Part shown: piece after piece, positions 9,673 through 18,777 of the stretch
Numbering within the stretch: the stretch's first letter is position 1
Layout: every line of letters starts with the position of its first letter
Source: Nitrosospira multiformis
GTDB taxonomy: Bacteria > Pseudomonadota > Gammaproteobacteria > Burkholderiales > Nitrosomonadaceae
Direction: 5' to 3'
DNA: 64,000 bases
Assembly (NCBI RefSeq): GCF_900111585.1
Contig: NZ_FOHI01000006.1
Location: 62,001-126,000 of the forward strand
Program-made: the position numbers and the translations under genes
The notes under the pieces: model-generated
What the model saw: only the letters and a program-made list of their open reading frames with translations
Database searches by the model: none
Told to the model about the DNA's origin: nothing

Positions 9673-12600
9673 TCACTCGTTTTCGACGGTGGAAGGAGGC
9701 TTACCCGACGTGGTGGGTGACGCTCCAACTTCTGGCTGCCTGCGCCGATATGTCATTTTTCTTATCACTACGAAAAAGAGAGGTACGAAAAAGATGGCAA
9801 GAAAGGTCGCAGCCAGCATTCCCCCGAAAACACCCGTCCCGATGGAATTCCGACTAGCGGCACCTGCGCCGGAAGCGATCACCAGCGGAAACACACCCAA
9901 GATAAAAGCCATAGAGGTCATGATAATGGGACGGAAACGAAGCCGTGCGGCCTCCATCGCCGCGTCGAGCAGAGGCTCTCCGTTTGCATATCGCTGATTG
10001 GCGAATTCCACGATCAAGATCGCGTTCTTTGCGGACAATCCGATCAATGTCACCAGCCCGATCTGGAAATAGATGTCGTTGGTCAATTCACGAACCCAGA
10101 TAGCCAGTAATGCGCCTAAAATTCCGAACGGGATTGCAAGAATCACTGCAAGCGGAACTGACCAGCTCTCGTAAAGGGCGGCCAGCACCAGAAAGACCAT
10201 GAGCAAGGCGAAGGCGAATACCAGAACCGATTTCCCTCCTGCCTGGCGCTCCTGAAAGGATATTCCGCTCCAGTCGATCGTATAACCTTTTGGCGTCAAT
10301 ATCTCATCTGCGATCTGTTCCAGCGCATCCAGGGCCTGCCCCGAGCTGTAGCCGGGGGCGGCGCCACCCAGTACGAGTGCGGAATTGAATCCGTTGAAGT
10401 GGGTGACGGGATCAGGCCCGCTGGTGAATTCGGTGGTGATCACCGAATTGAGTGGGATCATGACGTGGCCTTTGTCGTTCTGTGCACGCACGTAAACCTT
10501 CTCGATGTCGTCCGGGTTCGAGCGGTACTCCGGCAGAGCCTCTGTCTGGACGCGATAGATGCGCCCATATTTCACGAAGTCGTTGACATAAAGGTTACCG
10601 AAATAAGCCTGCATACTGTCGAAGACTTCAGAAATCGGCACGCCCAGGGCTTTGGCGCGTTCCCGGTCCACGCGCGCGTAAAGCCGGGGCGCACTTACGC
10701 GAAAATTGGTGCTGGCAGCGGCGATAGCAGGATGCTCCACAGCCTTGGCAATGAACTGCTGAGTAATCTCGGCAAACTCCGCGAAATCGCCTCCGCTCGG
10801 ATCCTGCACTTGCAGGGTGAAGCCTCCAGTGGAGCCCAATCCTTGGATGGATGGGGCATTGAAGGCAAGAATCAGCGCTTCCGGTATCTTTGCAAACTCC
10901 TGGAAGGCGGATGCGATAAGGCCGGTGACATGTTCCCCGGCACTCCTGCGCGTGTCCCAGGGCTGGAGCGGAACGAACATCGTCGCCTGGTTCGCTCCCC
11001 GCGTGCCAAACACGAAGTTCTGTCCGGCCAGCACATCCGTTGAGTGTACCGCGGGAATCGACAGGAAGTATTGTTCGATCTTGCGCAATACATCAATCGT
11101 GCGTTCCCTGGAGGCTCCGTCCGGCAACTGGACAACGGTAATGAAATAGCCCTGATCTTCTTCCGGGAGAAAACTGCCGGGGATCGTTCTGAACAGGCCA
11201 AGGAGGACAAATATCATCACGGCAAAAATGCAGAGAGCGATCATGGATCGTTTCAATACCATCCCGACACCGTTTGTATAGCGTGTCTGCATCCAGTCAA
11301 ACGACCGGTTGAACAGCTTCCAGTGCTTTGCGGGCTCACCATGCCCCGGTTTGAGAATAAGCGCACAGAGCGCGGGACTCAGGGTAAGCGCCACGAAGCC
11401 CGATAGCGCAACGGACAGGGCGATGGTAATCGCAAACTGTTTGTACAGTTCACCGGTGATTCCACCCAGAAAAGCGACTGGAACAAACACCGCGCCCAGC
11501 ACCAGGACGATGGCAATGACGGGACCCGCCACTTCATCCATGGCGATCCTGGCCGCCTCCTTGGGCGGCAACCCCTCCCGCATATGTCGCTCGACATTTT
11601 CCACCACGACGATCGCATCATCCACCACGATCCCGATGGCAAGCACCAGGCCGAACAGAGTCAGGGTGTTGATTGAAAACCCAAGCGCTGCCATCCCGGC
11701 CAGGGTTCCGATCAGTGAAATAGGAACCGCGACCGCTGGAATGATCGTCGCCCTCCAGCTTTGCAGAAAAACAAAAACGACCAGTATGACCAGGAGCGTT
11801 GCTTCGACCAGTGTCTTCAGGACCTCCTTGATGGAAACATCGACGAATGTGGTGGTGTCATAGGGTATGTCATAGGAGACACCCGTTGGGAAACTGCGCG
11901 CGAGCTTGTCCATTTCCTGGCGCACCCGGTGAACTGTATCGAGCGCGTTGGCACCGGGGGCAAGAAAGGTCAGAATAAAGGTGTTGGGCTTTCCATTCCA
12001 CCTCCCTTCGAGATCATACGACTGCGCACCCAGTTCTACTCTCGCTACATCCTTCATTCGCACCATGGAACCGTCGGGATACGCCCTTACGATCATATCC
12101 TCGAATTCCTTCACTTCGGTCATGCGGCCCTGGGTAATGACCGGGATGGTAAGCTCCGTTCCCTTGGGCGAAGGCTCCCGTCCTATCCTGCCGGCGGGAA
12201 AATCCCGATTCTGCTCGCGTACCACGGCCGCAATATCGGTGGGAGTGAGGTCCAGTTGCGCCATGCGGACCGGATCCAGGATCAGCCGCATGGAGTAATT
12301 CTGGCCGCCGAAGATAATGGCATCCCCTACGCCCGGAAGACGCTTGACGTTGTCAAGAACCCGCAGCAGCGCGTAGTTCGAGAGGTAAATGGTATCGTGC
12401 CGCGGGTCGGAAGAACTCAAGGCAATGACCGCCAGAAGATCAGGCGATGTTTTTTTCACGGTGATACCCTGGCGTACGACTTCGTCCGGAAGTTGCGGTT
12501 CGGCAAGGCGTTGCCGATTCTGCGTCTGGACCTGCGCGATATCCACGTCCGTTCCGATCTCGAACGTGAGCTTCATGGTCATATGCCCGTCGTTCGAGCT

Positions 12601-12846
12601 GGTGGATTCGTAATAAAGAAGATTATCGATCCCCGGAAGCTGGACCTCGATGGGGCGCGCGACGGATTCCGCAACGACTTCCGCGCTCGCCCCGGGGTAA
12701 TCGGCGTCGATCTGCACCACGGGCGGAGTGATTTGCGGAAACTGCGCGATCGGCAGGCTTCTCAGCGCAACGAGCCCCACCACCACAATAATGATGGACA
12801 GGACGGACGCGAAAATTGGACGATCAATAAAAAAGCGGGAGCTCAT
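9673..12846 (-). CDS. RND multidrug efflux pump, inner-membrane subunit (HAE1 family), pump 1
   Basis: A 1057-residue proton-driven exporter of the AcrB/MexB type, with 12 predicted transmembrane helices and two large periplasmic loops. The TM4 proton-relay pair DD (residues 409-410, in GIVVDDAIVVVENVER) and the N-terminal FFIDRPIFASVLSI signature are intact. It traps hydrophobic or amphiphilic compounds and passes them to an adaptor and outer-membrane channel. The start overlaps the stop of the upstream adaptor gene by 4 nt (ATGA), so translation is probably coupled. It is the last gene of a five-gene operon and converges with cbbR. The specific substrate cannot be read from sequence. Confidence 0.94.
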   Translation of the reverse strand: MSSRFFIDRPIFASVLSIIIVVVGLVALRSLPIAQFPQITPPVVQIDADYPGASAEVVAESVARPIEVQLPGIDNLLYYESTSSNDGHMTMKLTFEIGTDVDIAQVQTQNRQRLAEPQLPDEVVRQGITVKKTSPDLLAVIALSSSDPRHDTIYLSNYALLRVLDNVKRLPGVGDAIIFGGQNYSMRLILDPVRMAQLDLTPTDIAAVVREQNRDFPAGRIGREPSPKGTELTIPVITQGRMTEVKEFEDMIVRAYPDGSMVRMKDVARVELGAQSYDLEGRWNGKPNTFILTFLAPGANALDTVHRVRQEMDKLARSFPTGVSYDIPYDTTTFVDVSIKEVLKTLVEATLLVILVVFVFLQSWRATIIPAVAVPISLIGTLAGMAALGFSINTLTLFGLVLAIGIVVDDAIVVVENVERHMREGLPPKEAARIAMDEVAGPVIAIVLVLGAVFVPVAFLGGITGELYKQFAITIALSVALSGFVALTLSPALCALILKPGHGEPAKHWKLFNRSFDWMQTRYTNGVGMVLKRSMIALCIFAVMIFVLLGLFRTIPGSFLPEEDQGYFITVVQLPDGASRERTIDVLRKIEQYFLSIPAVHSTDVLAGQNFVFGTRGANQATMFVPLQPWDTRRSAGEHVTGLIASAFQEFAKIPEALILAFNAPSIQGLGSTGGFTLQVQDPSGGDFAEFAEITQQFIAKAVEHPAIAAASTNFRVSAPRLYARVDRERAKALGVPISEVFDSMQAYFGNLYVNDFVKYGRIYRVQTEALPEYRSNPDDIEKVYVRAQNDKGHVMIPLNSVITTEFTSGPDPVTHFNGFNSALVLGGAAPGYSSGQALDALEQIADEILTPKGYTIDWSGISFQERQAGGKSVLVFAFALLMVFLVLAALYESWSVPLAVILAIPFGILGALLAIWVRELTNDIYFQIGLVTLIGLSAKNAILIVEFANQRYANGEPLLDAAMEAARLRFRPIIMTSMAFILGVFPLVIASGAGAASRNSIGTGVFGGMLAATFLAIFFVPLFFVVIRKMTYRRRQPEVGASPTTSGKPPSTVENE

Positions 12847-14078
12847 GACGATTTCCCGCCCGCTTCACTCTCGGGCTCGCTGTGACTCGTGGGATGATCC
12901 TCCTTGTAGGGAATGGCCTTCACCGGGTTTCCAGGCTGAATCCGATGCAATCCTTCCACGACCACTTGCTCGCCTGGGCGAAGGCCGTTTTCGATCAACC
13001 AGTCTTTGCCATGCCAGGAACTTGCCGTGACGGGTCGAGATTGCGCCTTGCTCTCGGCATCGACGATATAGACGAAGGAACCCTGGGGTCCCAGTTGCAC
13101 AGCCCGTTGCGGAACCAGGATCGCATCTGTCCGGATATAACCCTTGACACGGACATGAACGAATTGCCCCGGATAAAAATAGGATTGTCCGGGAGAAAAA
13201 CCTCCTTCCGGATTCGGAAACGTGAATCTTCCCTCCAGGGTGCCGGTTTCCGGTCGTATGGATACGTCGGAGAAATCGAGCACGCCTTCCTGCGGGTACA
13301 CGCTTCCATCGGAAAAGGTGATTACGCCCCGCAACTGGAAAATATCCGGCCTTTGCACTTTCTTCTCCGCCAGCTCACGCCGCCTCCTGAGAAGATAGCT
13401 TTCAGGAACATTGACATTGACGTACATGGGATCGAGCTGGTCGATGGTGGTCAGCAGGGTTGTCTGGGCGGATACCAGGCGGCCCTCATAGAAATGGCTG
13501 CGTCCTATCCGTCCGTTTACCGGGGCTGTGATGATCGTATTATCCAGATCGAATTTTGCCCTGATCAGGTCGCTTTGTGCTGCCTCCAGTCCTGCTTTGG
13601 CTGCCAGTGTTTCCGCGACTGCGTCATCGACACTCTTGCGGCTGACAGCCTGTTCCTCGAGCAGCGGTTTTACGCGCGCTTCTTCCTGCTCTGCCTGAAC
13701 GACGCGGGCCTGGGCCTGCGCGACTCTCGCCTTTCCGCTGAAATAGGCCGCCTCGAAGGGCACCGGATCGATCAGGTAAAGCTTGTTGCCCTTCTTGACA
13801 TTCGTCCCCTCGGTAAAAAAAACTTTCTTGATTATTCCCGTCACCTGCGGGCGAATCTCGACGGGACGAAAAGCCTGGGTTTGCCCGATAAACTCAGGCT
13901 CGTCGGGAACAGTCTGCGTGGTGACGGTAATCACTTCCACTTCGGGGACAGCCGGGGCCGGAACAGGCGGCGTTTTTTTGCAGCCGGAGAAAGAGGTCAG
14001 GATAAGGGCTGCGCCTATAGCGATGACAGCGGCGGCAGATGGGCGATTGAAAGGGGACCATGGGTGGGACAGATTCAT
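12843..14078 (-). CDS. RND efflux periplasmic adaptor (membrane fusion protein), pump 1
   Basis: This lipoprotein adaptor bridges the pump 1 inner-membrane protein and the outer-membrane channel. The N-terminal hydrophobic segment ends in a lipobox-like FSGC (Cys33). A lipoyl/barrel-sandwich half (FRPVEIRPQVTGIIKKVF), a long alpha-hairpin (about residues 110-180) and the second lipoyl half (ITAPVNGRIG) follow, then the beta-barrel domains: the classic HlyD/AcrA order. The 411-residue length is usual. It is 127 bp downstream of the channel gene and its stop overlaps the pump 1 start by 4 nt. Confidence 0.92.
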   Translation of the reverse strand: MNLSHPWSPFNRPSAAAVIAIGAALILTSFSGCKKTPPVPAPAVPEVEVITVTTQTVPDEPEFIGQTQAFRPVEIRPQVTGIIKKVFFTEGTNVKKGNKLYLIDPVPFEAAYFSGKARVAQAQARVVQAEQEEARVKPLLEEQAVSRKSVDDAVAETLAAKAGLEAAQSDLIRAKFDLDNTIITAPVNGRIGRSHFYEGRLVSAQTTLLTTIDQLDPMYVNVNVPESYLLRRRRELAEKKVQRPDIFQLRGVITFSDGSVYPQEGVLDFSDVSIRPETGTLEGRFTFPNPEGGFSPGQSYFYPGQFVHVRVKGYIRTDAILVPQRAVQLGPQGSFVYIVDAESKAQSRPVTASSWHGKDWLIENGLRPGEQVVVEGLHRIQPGNPVKAIPYKEDHPTSHSEPESEAGGKSS

Positions 14079-14184
14079 GTACGCATCTCCTGCGGGCTGC
14101 CCTGAAAACCGAGGAGTAGCGATCCGCTGGTTAAGTGAGGGTGATGATAAGCAGTATTTTTATGGCAGGTCAGTTTTCAGATCT

Positions 14185-14215
14185 GCCGGTCTGACCCCTA
14201 TGTCGTCAGACCGGC
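14185..14215 (-). other. Inverted repeat spanning the stop codon of the efflux outer-membrane gene
   Basis: GCCGGTCTGA at 14185-14194 and TCAGACCGGC at 14206-14215 are exact 10-bp inverted repeats with an 11-nt loop. The stop codon of the channel gene (14208-14206) lies inside one arm. A second, imperfect dyad (GGCAGGTCAG ... CAGATCTGCC, 14164-14187) sits beside it. There is no U-tract. It could be an intra-operon attenuator or processing site separating the first three genes from the last two. Confidence 0.55.
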
Positions 14216-15630
14216 GTCCATCCGCCACCGAGCGCTTTGTATAGCTGGACCACGGATATCAGATGGAGGCGGTGCGTTGCCGCAAGGGCGAATTCTGCAT
14301 CGAACAGATTCCGTTTGGCCAGTAGCACATCCACGTAACTGGTAATACCCCCTTTGTAGCGCAGATCAGCGATATACAGAGCCGAGCGCAGTGCATCCAC
14401 TTGCTGTTCCTGCGCCTTGCGCTGTTCATTGGCGGTGCTTACCGCCACCAGGGCATCCTCAACTTCCCTGAATGCGAGCAGGATGGTTTGTTCGTACTGG
14501 GCAAGCATCTGCCTGGCTTGTGCTTCCACGGCACGCTGTTCCATTCCCAGAGCCTGCGCGTTGATCAATGGAACAGCCAGACCCAGTCCGCCTACCCCGA
14601 ATTCGCTTCCGGAAAGGAGGAGATTGGACAGCGCCGGACTTGCCACACCCAGGAAACCGGTAATATTAAGCTTGGGAAATCGCGCCGCCTGGGCTGCGCC
14701 AATCCGGGCGGTTGCTGCTGCAAGGGTTTGTTCCGCCTGCAGGATATCGGGGCGTCGCTGCAGCAGTTCGGAAGGAAGTCCGGCTGGCACCTCTGGTATC
14801 AGCAACTGCTCCGTGAGGGAGCGTCCTCGCTCTATCGAAACCGGATTTCTCCCCAGCAATACACTCAGTTCGTTTTCCTTCTGGGCAGTCAGCCGTTGCA
14901 GTTCTGCCACCCGGGTGGCAGCATTCGCGCGCTCAGCTTCGAACTGATCTAGATCCAGCCTGGAGATGACCCCTCCCCGCAGTTGGGCTCGCGCAAGTGC
15001 CACCGACTCCTCCCATGAGTGCAGAGCATTGCGCGCAATATTCATCTGCATATCGAATTGCAGGAGATCGAAATACGCCTGCGCTACTGAACTTACCAGG
15101 GTCAGAACCACAGCGCGCCGATTTTCTTCCCGCGCCATCAAGTCAGCCAGGGCGGCTTCGTTTGAACGGCGGATGCGACCCCAGATATCGATTTCCCAAT
15201 TCAGGGTTGTCTGACCGAAATAGCTGTAAGGCGTGGGAAATCCAGGGAATTTGAATCCTCCAAGGGTTCCGAAAGCAGGTGCATTGGCATTTGCGTCCAT
15301 TTTCGGGAGGAAATCCATGCGTGCGGTAGCAAGGCGTGCCTCCAGTTCTTCAACGCTTGCTACCGCCTGCTTGAGGTCCTTGTTCTGGGCCAATGCGAGA
15401 CGGATGAGCTGTTGCAGCTGATTATCATGCAGCAATTCCCACCAGGACAGGTTCGCAATGGACTGCCCCTCCGTTTGCGCCATACGAAACTTTTCGGATG
15501 TTTCGACATGAGGGCGAATATAGTCAGGCCCCATTGCGCAGGATGCAAGGAGCAGAGTGGAGAGCAACAACCCCATCCTGCTCCGCAGGCGTTCTCTCAT
15601 GCCACGATGGCTCGTCACGATGTTTCTCAT
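14206..15630 (-). CDS. Outer-membrane efflux channel lipoprotein (NodT/OprM type)
   Basis: A 474-residue TolC-like trimeric channel subunit. The signal sequence ends in a lipobox (LLASC, Cys31), followed by MGPDYIRP, a start typical of NodT-family lipoproteins. Two repeated alpha-helical hairpins with the LQAEQTLAAATARIGAAQAARFPKL-type pattern form the periplasmic barrel. It is the only outer-membrane channel in this operon, so both RND pumps probably share it. The ATG overlaps the stop of the upstream pump 2 gene by 4 nt. Confidence 0.92.
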   Translation of the reverse strand: MRNIVTSHRGMRERLRSRMGLLLSTLLLASCAMGPDYIRPHVETSEKFRMAQTEGQSIANLSWWELLHDNQLQQLIRLALAQNKDLKQAVASVEELEARLATARMDFLPKMDANANAPAFGTLGGFKFPGFPTPYSYFGQTTLNWEIDIWGRIRRSNEAALADLMAREENRRAVVLTLVSSVAQAYFDLLQFDMQMNIARNALHSWEESVALARAQLRGGVISRLDLDQFEAERANAATRVAELQRLTAQKENELSVLLGRNPVSIERGRSLTEQLLIPEVPAGLPSELLQRRPDILQAEQTLAAATARIGAAQAARFPKLNITGFLGVASPALSNLLLSGSEFGVGGLGLAVPLINAQALGMEQRAVEAQARQMLAQYEQTILLAFREVEDALVAVSTANEQRKAQEQQVDALRSALYIADLRYKGGITSYVDVLLAKRNLFDAEFALAATHRLHLISVVQLYKALGGGWTPV

Positions 15631-18600
15631 GATGTTTCCTGCGACAGGTTTTCGACTGGCTTACCTTTATTCTTGCGTGAAAGCCAGGTAAAAAACAAGG
15701 GAATAAATATTGTGGCAACAAAAGTGGCAAGCAGCATTCCCCCAAACACGCCGGTTCCCATGGAGCGACGCGCGGCAGCGCCTGCTCCCGTTGCGATCAA
15801 TAGTGGCACGATACCCAGCACAAAAGCCATGGACGTCATGACGATGGGCCGGAAACGCAAACGCGCAGCCTCGACCGCCGCCTGTGCCACAGGCAGACCT
15901 TCAGCCATTTTCTGCGTAGCAAACTCGACGATCAGAATGGCATTTTTTGCAGCCAGGCCGATGAGCGTGATCAGGCCGATCTGAAAATAGATATCGTTCG
16001 GCATGCCTCGGGTCAAAACGGCAAGCAGGGCCCCCGCAAGAGCAAAAGGCACCGCCATGATAACGGCGAGCGGCAGGGCCCAGGTTTCGAACTGGGCAGC
16101 AAGAATGAGAAATACCATTATGATCGCGAAGCTGAAGGCAAAAATTGCGGCTGAACCGGTCCGCTTTTCCTGATAAGCCTGTCCCGTCCACGCAATCTGG
16201 TAGTCATCAGGCAAATTTTTTGCCGCAATCTCCTCTACAAGCCGGATAGCGTCGCCTGAACTCACACCAGGCGCACCGCCTCCCAGAATCTTTGCGGCAA
16301 GGAGGCCGTTGTAGCGTTCGAGCTGCTCCGCGCCCACAATGGTGCTGAGTTTGCTGAGGGCGGACATGGGTACCATCGCGCCGGATTGTGAGCGTACATA
16401 CACCCTGCCGAGATCCTCGGGATGCATCCGGTATTGCGGTTCTGCCTGCATTTGCACCCGGTAGGTACGACCGGAGTAATTGAAATCGTTGATATACAGC
16501 GACCCCATCGTACTTTGCAGCGTGGCGTAAATGTCCGCGATTCTCACTTGCTGAGAAATCGCTTTTTCCTCATCCACTTCAACGAAGAATTGCGGCACGG
16601 TGGGACGGAAAAAGGTATTGATGCCGGCCAACCTCGGTTCCTGGTTCAGTGCAGCGATAAGATTGTTCACCACTGTGGATAATTGAACCGGATTAGCGCC
16701 TCCACGGCTTTGCACATAGACTTCGAAGCCGCCTGCGGTTCCCAGCCCGCGGATGGTGGGCGGGTTGAAGGAGATCGCGATTCCATCCGGCTGCTGCATT
16801 CCGATACCCATCAGCTTCTGGATGATGTCCTCCGCTGTTGCGTTCCGCTCCGACCAGTCCTTGAATGCGACGAACATGGTAGCAGAACTGGTTTTATTTC
16901 CGCCACCGATCAGGTCGAAGCCGTTTACAACGAATTGATGGGCCACGGCTGGATCATCCGCAATGCTCGCGCGTACCGCTTCCGCGGTTTTTGTCGTTCT
17001 GGCTAGTGTGGCGCCATCCGGCAGAATGGTTGCGGTGACAACATAGCCCTGATCTTCCGGTGGCACGAAACTCTCCGGTACTGTTTTGAACAGATAGGCC
17101 GATAAGACAATGATACTTAGGAATACGAAGGCACCGATAACCTTATGCCGCAGCGTGATATTGACCATGCGGATGTAAAAATTCGTCACCCGCTGAAAAC
17201 CGCTGTTGAACGCAAGAAAGAACCGGGATTCACCGTGGGTATGCTTGAGCAGAATAGCGCACAAGGCAGGTGTCAAGGTCAGTGCCACCAGGCCGGAAAT
17301 GGTTACCGCCACGGCGACGGTAACTGCGAACTGGCGATACAGTTCGCCTGCGATTCCCCCCATGAATGCAACCGGCACAAATACGGCGCACAGTACCAGG
17401 ACAATCGCAACCACCGCGCTTGCAACCTGTTCCATGGAACGGATGGCGGCTTTCAGCGGCGACAGCTTCTCTTCGTCCATCAGCCGCTCGATATTTTCCA
17501 ATACGACGATTGCATCATCCACCACAATGCCGATGGAAAGCACCATGGCGAAAAGCGTAAGCGTGTTGATGGAGAAGCCGAATACCCACAATCCGGCGAA
17601 AGTGCCCACGAGGGAAATGGGCACGGCAATAATGGGAATCAGCGTGGCGCGCCAGCTTTGCAGGAATAGATAAACAACCAGCAGAACAAGCACCATCGCT
17701 TCGCCGAGCGTCTTGACCACCTCCCACATCGAAGCTTTGACGAACAGACTTGTATCGTACGGCACCACATAGTCCATTCCCTCCGGAAAGTGTTTCTTCA
17801 GCTCTTCCATTTTGGCGACTAGCGCGTTTTTCGTGTCGAGCGCATTCGCACCGGGTTGCAGGAAGACGGGAATGCCGGCGCCGGGCTGACCATTCAAGGC
17901 CGTGCGAACATCGTAGCTTTGTGCCCCCAGCTCAATACGGGCGACATCCTTGAGGTAGAGGACCCCGCGCGGACCGTCCGCCCGCAAAATGATGTCACCG
18001 AACTGTTCAGGTGTTATCAGCCGACCTCTTGCATTTACGGTGTAAATCAGTTGCTGATCAGGCGGAGCCGGTTCCTGACCGATCTTGCCGGCAGCATATT
18101 GGGCGTTCTGCGCCTGGATAGCGGCAGTGATGTCCGTGGTAGTCACGCCCAGTTGGGCCATACGATCAGGATGCAGCCAGATGCGCATGGAGTAATCCTG
18201 GCCGCCAAAGACAGTGGCATCACCGACTCCATCCGTACGCCTCAGCTCGTCCATTATGTTGAGCGTGGCATAGTTGCTGAGATAGAGCGGATCATATTTG
18301 CCTTTCTCGGTCGAGATCAGCATGAAAACTATCAGGATGTCGTTGGAGCGCTTCTCAATTTTCAGGCCGGTGCGGCGCACTTCATCCGGCAGTCGTGGTA
18401 GCGCGACATTTACGCGGTTACTGATATTGAAAGTAGCCTGATCAACGTCCGTGCCGACCTCGAACGTTGCAGTAATGGTCAGCGTTCCGCTGGAGTCGGC
18501 GCTTGAGCTGAAATACAAAAGGTCCTGGACACCGCTCAATTGCTCTTCGATGGGGGCGGCCACTGTTTTGGTTAAGGTTTCAGCGCTGGCGCCAGGATAG

Positions 18601-18743
18601 GTCGCGGTTATCAGCACCGTAGGCGGCGCGATCTCCGGATATTGCGCAATGGGGAGCTGCAATGCGGCGGCGAGTCCGGAAAGAACGATGATAATGGAGA
18701 TAACCGACGCAAATATTGGTCGCAGAATAAAAAATCTGGTCAT
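15627..18743 (-). CDS. RND multidrug efflux pump, inner-membrane subunit (HAE1 family), pump 2
   Basis: A 1038-residue AcrB-type proton antiporter. The N-terminus (FFILRPIFASVISI), the TM4 aspartate pair at residues 409-410 (GIVVDDAIVVLENIER) and the C-terminal conserved block near TM11 (RLRFRPIVMTSMAFVLG) are present. It is clearly homologous to pump 1 of the same operon but not a recent copy, because the periplasmic loops differ widely; different substrate ranges are therefore likely (inference). It lies 34 bp after its adaptor gene and overlaps the channel gene by 4 nt. Confidence 0.94.
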   Translation of the reverse strand: MTRFFILRPIFASVISIIIVLSGLAAALQLPIAQYPEIAPPTVLITATYPGASAETLTKTVAAPIEEQLSGVQDLLYFSSSADSSGTLTITATFEVGTDVDQATFNISNRVNVALPRLPDEVRRTGLKIEKRSNDILIVFMLISTEKGKYDPLYLSNYATLNIMDELRRTDGVGDATVFGGQDYSMRIWLHPDRMAQLGVTTTDITAAIQAQNAQYAAGKIGQEPAPPDQQLIYTVNARGRLITPEQFGDIILRADGPRGVLYLKDVARIELGAQSYDVRTALNGQPGAGIPVFLQPGANALDTKNALVAKMEELKKHFPEGMDYVVPYDTSLFVKASMWEVVKTLGEAMVLVLLVVYLFLQSWRATLIPIIAVPISLVGTFAGLWVFGFSINTLTLFAMVLSIGIVVDDAIVVLENIERLMDEEKLSPLKAAIRSMEQVASAVVAIVLVLCAVFVPVAFMGGIAGELYRQFAVTVAVAVTISGLVALTLTPALCAILLKHTHGESRFFLAFNSGFQRVTNFYIRMVNITLRHKVIGAFVFLSIIVLSAYLFKTVPESFVPPEDQGYVVTATILPDGATLARTTKTAEAVRASIADDPAVAHQFVVNGFDLIGGGNKTSSATMFVAFKDWSERNATAEDIIQKLMGIGMQQPDGIAISFNPPTIRGLGTAGGFEVYVQSRGGANPVQLSTVVNNLIAALNQEPRLAGINTFFRPTVPQFFVEVDEEKAISQQVRIADIYATLQSTMGSLYINDFNYSGRTYRVQMQAEPQYRMHPEDLGRVYVRSQSGAMVPMSALSKLSTIVGAEQLERYNGLLAAKILGGGAPGVSSGDAIRLVEEIAAKNLPDDYQIAWTGQAYQEKRTGSAAIFAFSFAIIMVFLILAAQFETWALPLAVIMAVPFALAGALLAVLTRGMPNDIYFQIGLITLIGLAAKNAILIVEFATQKMAEGLPVAQAAVEAARLRFRPIVMTSMAFVLGIVPLLIATGAGAAARRSMGTGVFGGMLLATFVATIFIPLFFTWLSRKNKGKPVENLSQETS

Positions 18744-18777
18744 GATTTATCCGGTGGTTTTCCGCCCGGTTTTTTGC

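Noticed and set aside
10399-14105. Long plus-strand open frames (for example 10399-11043, 11761-12885 and 12882-14105) opposite the RND pump 1 and adaptor genes
   Set aside because: They are mirror images of the strongly conserved efflux genes, with low-complexity or implausible protein sequences and no domains.
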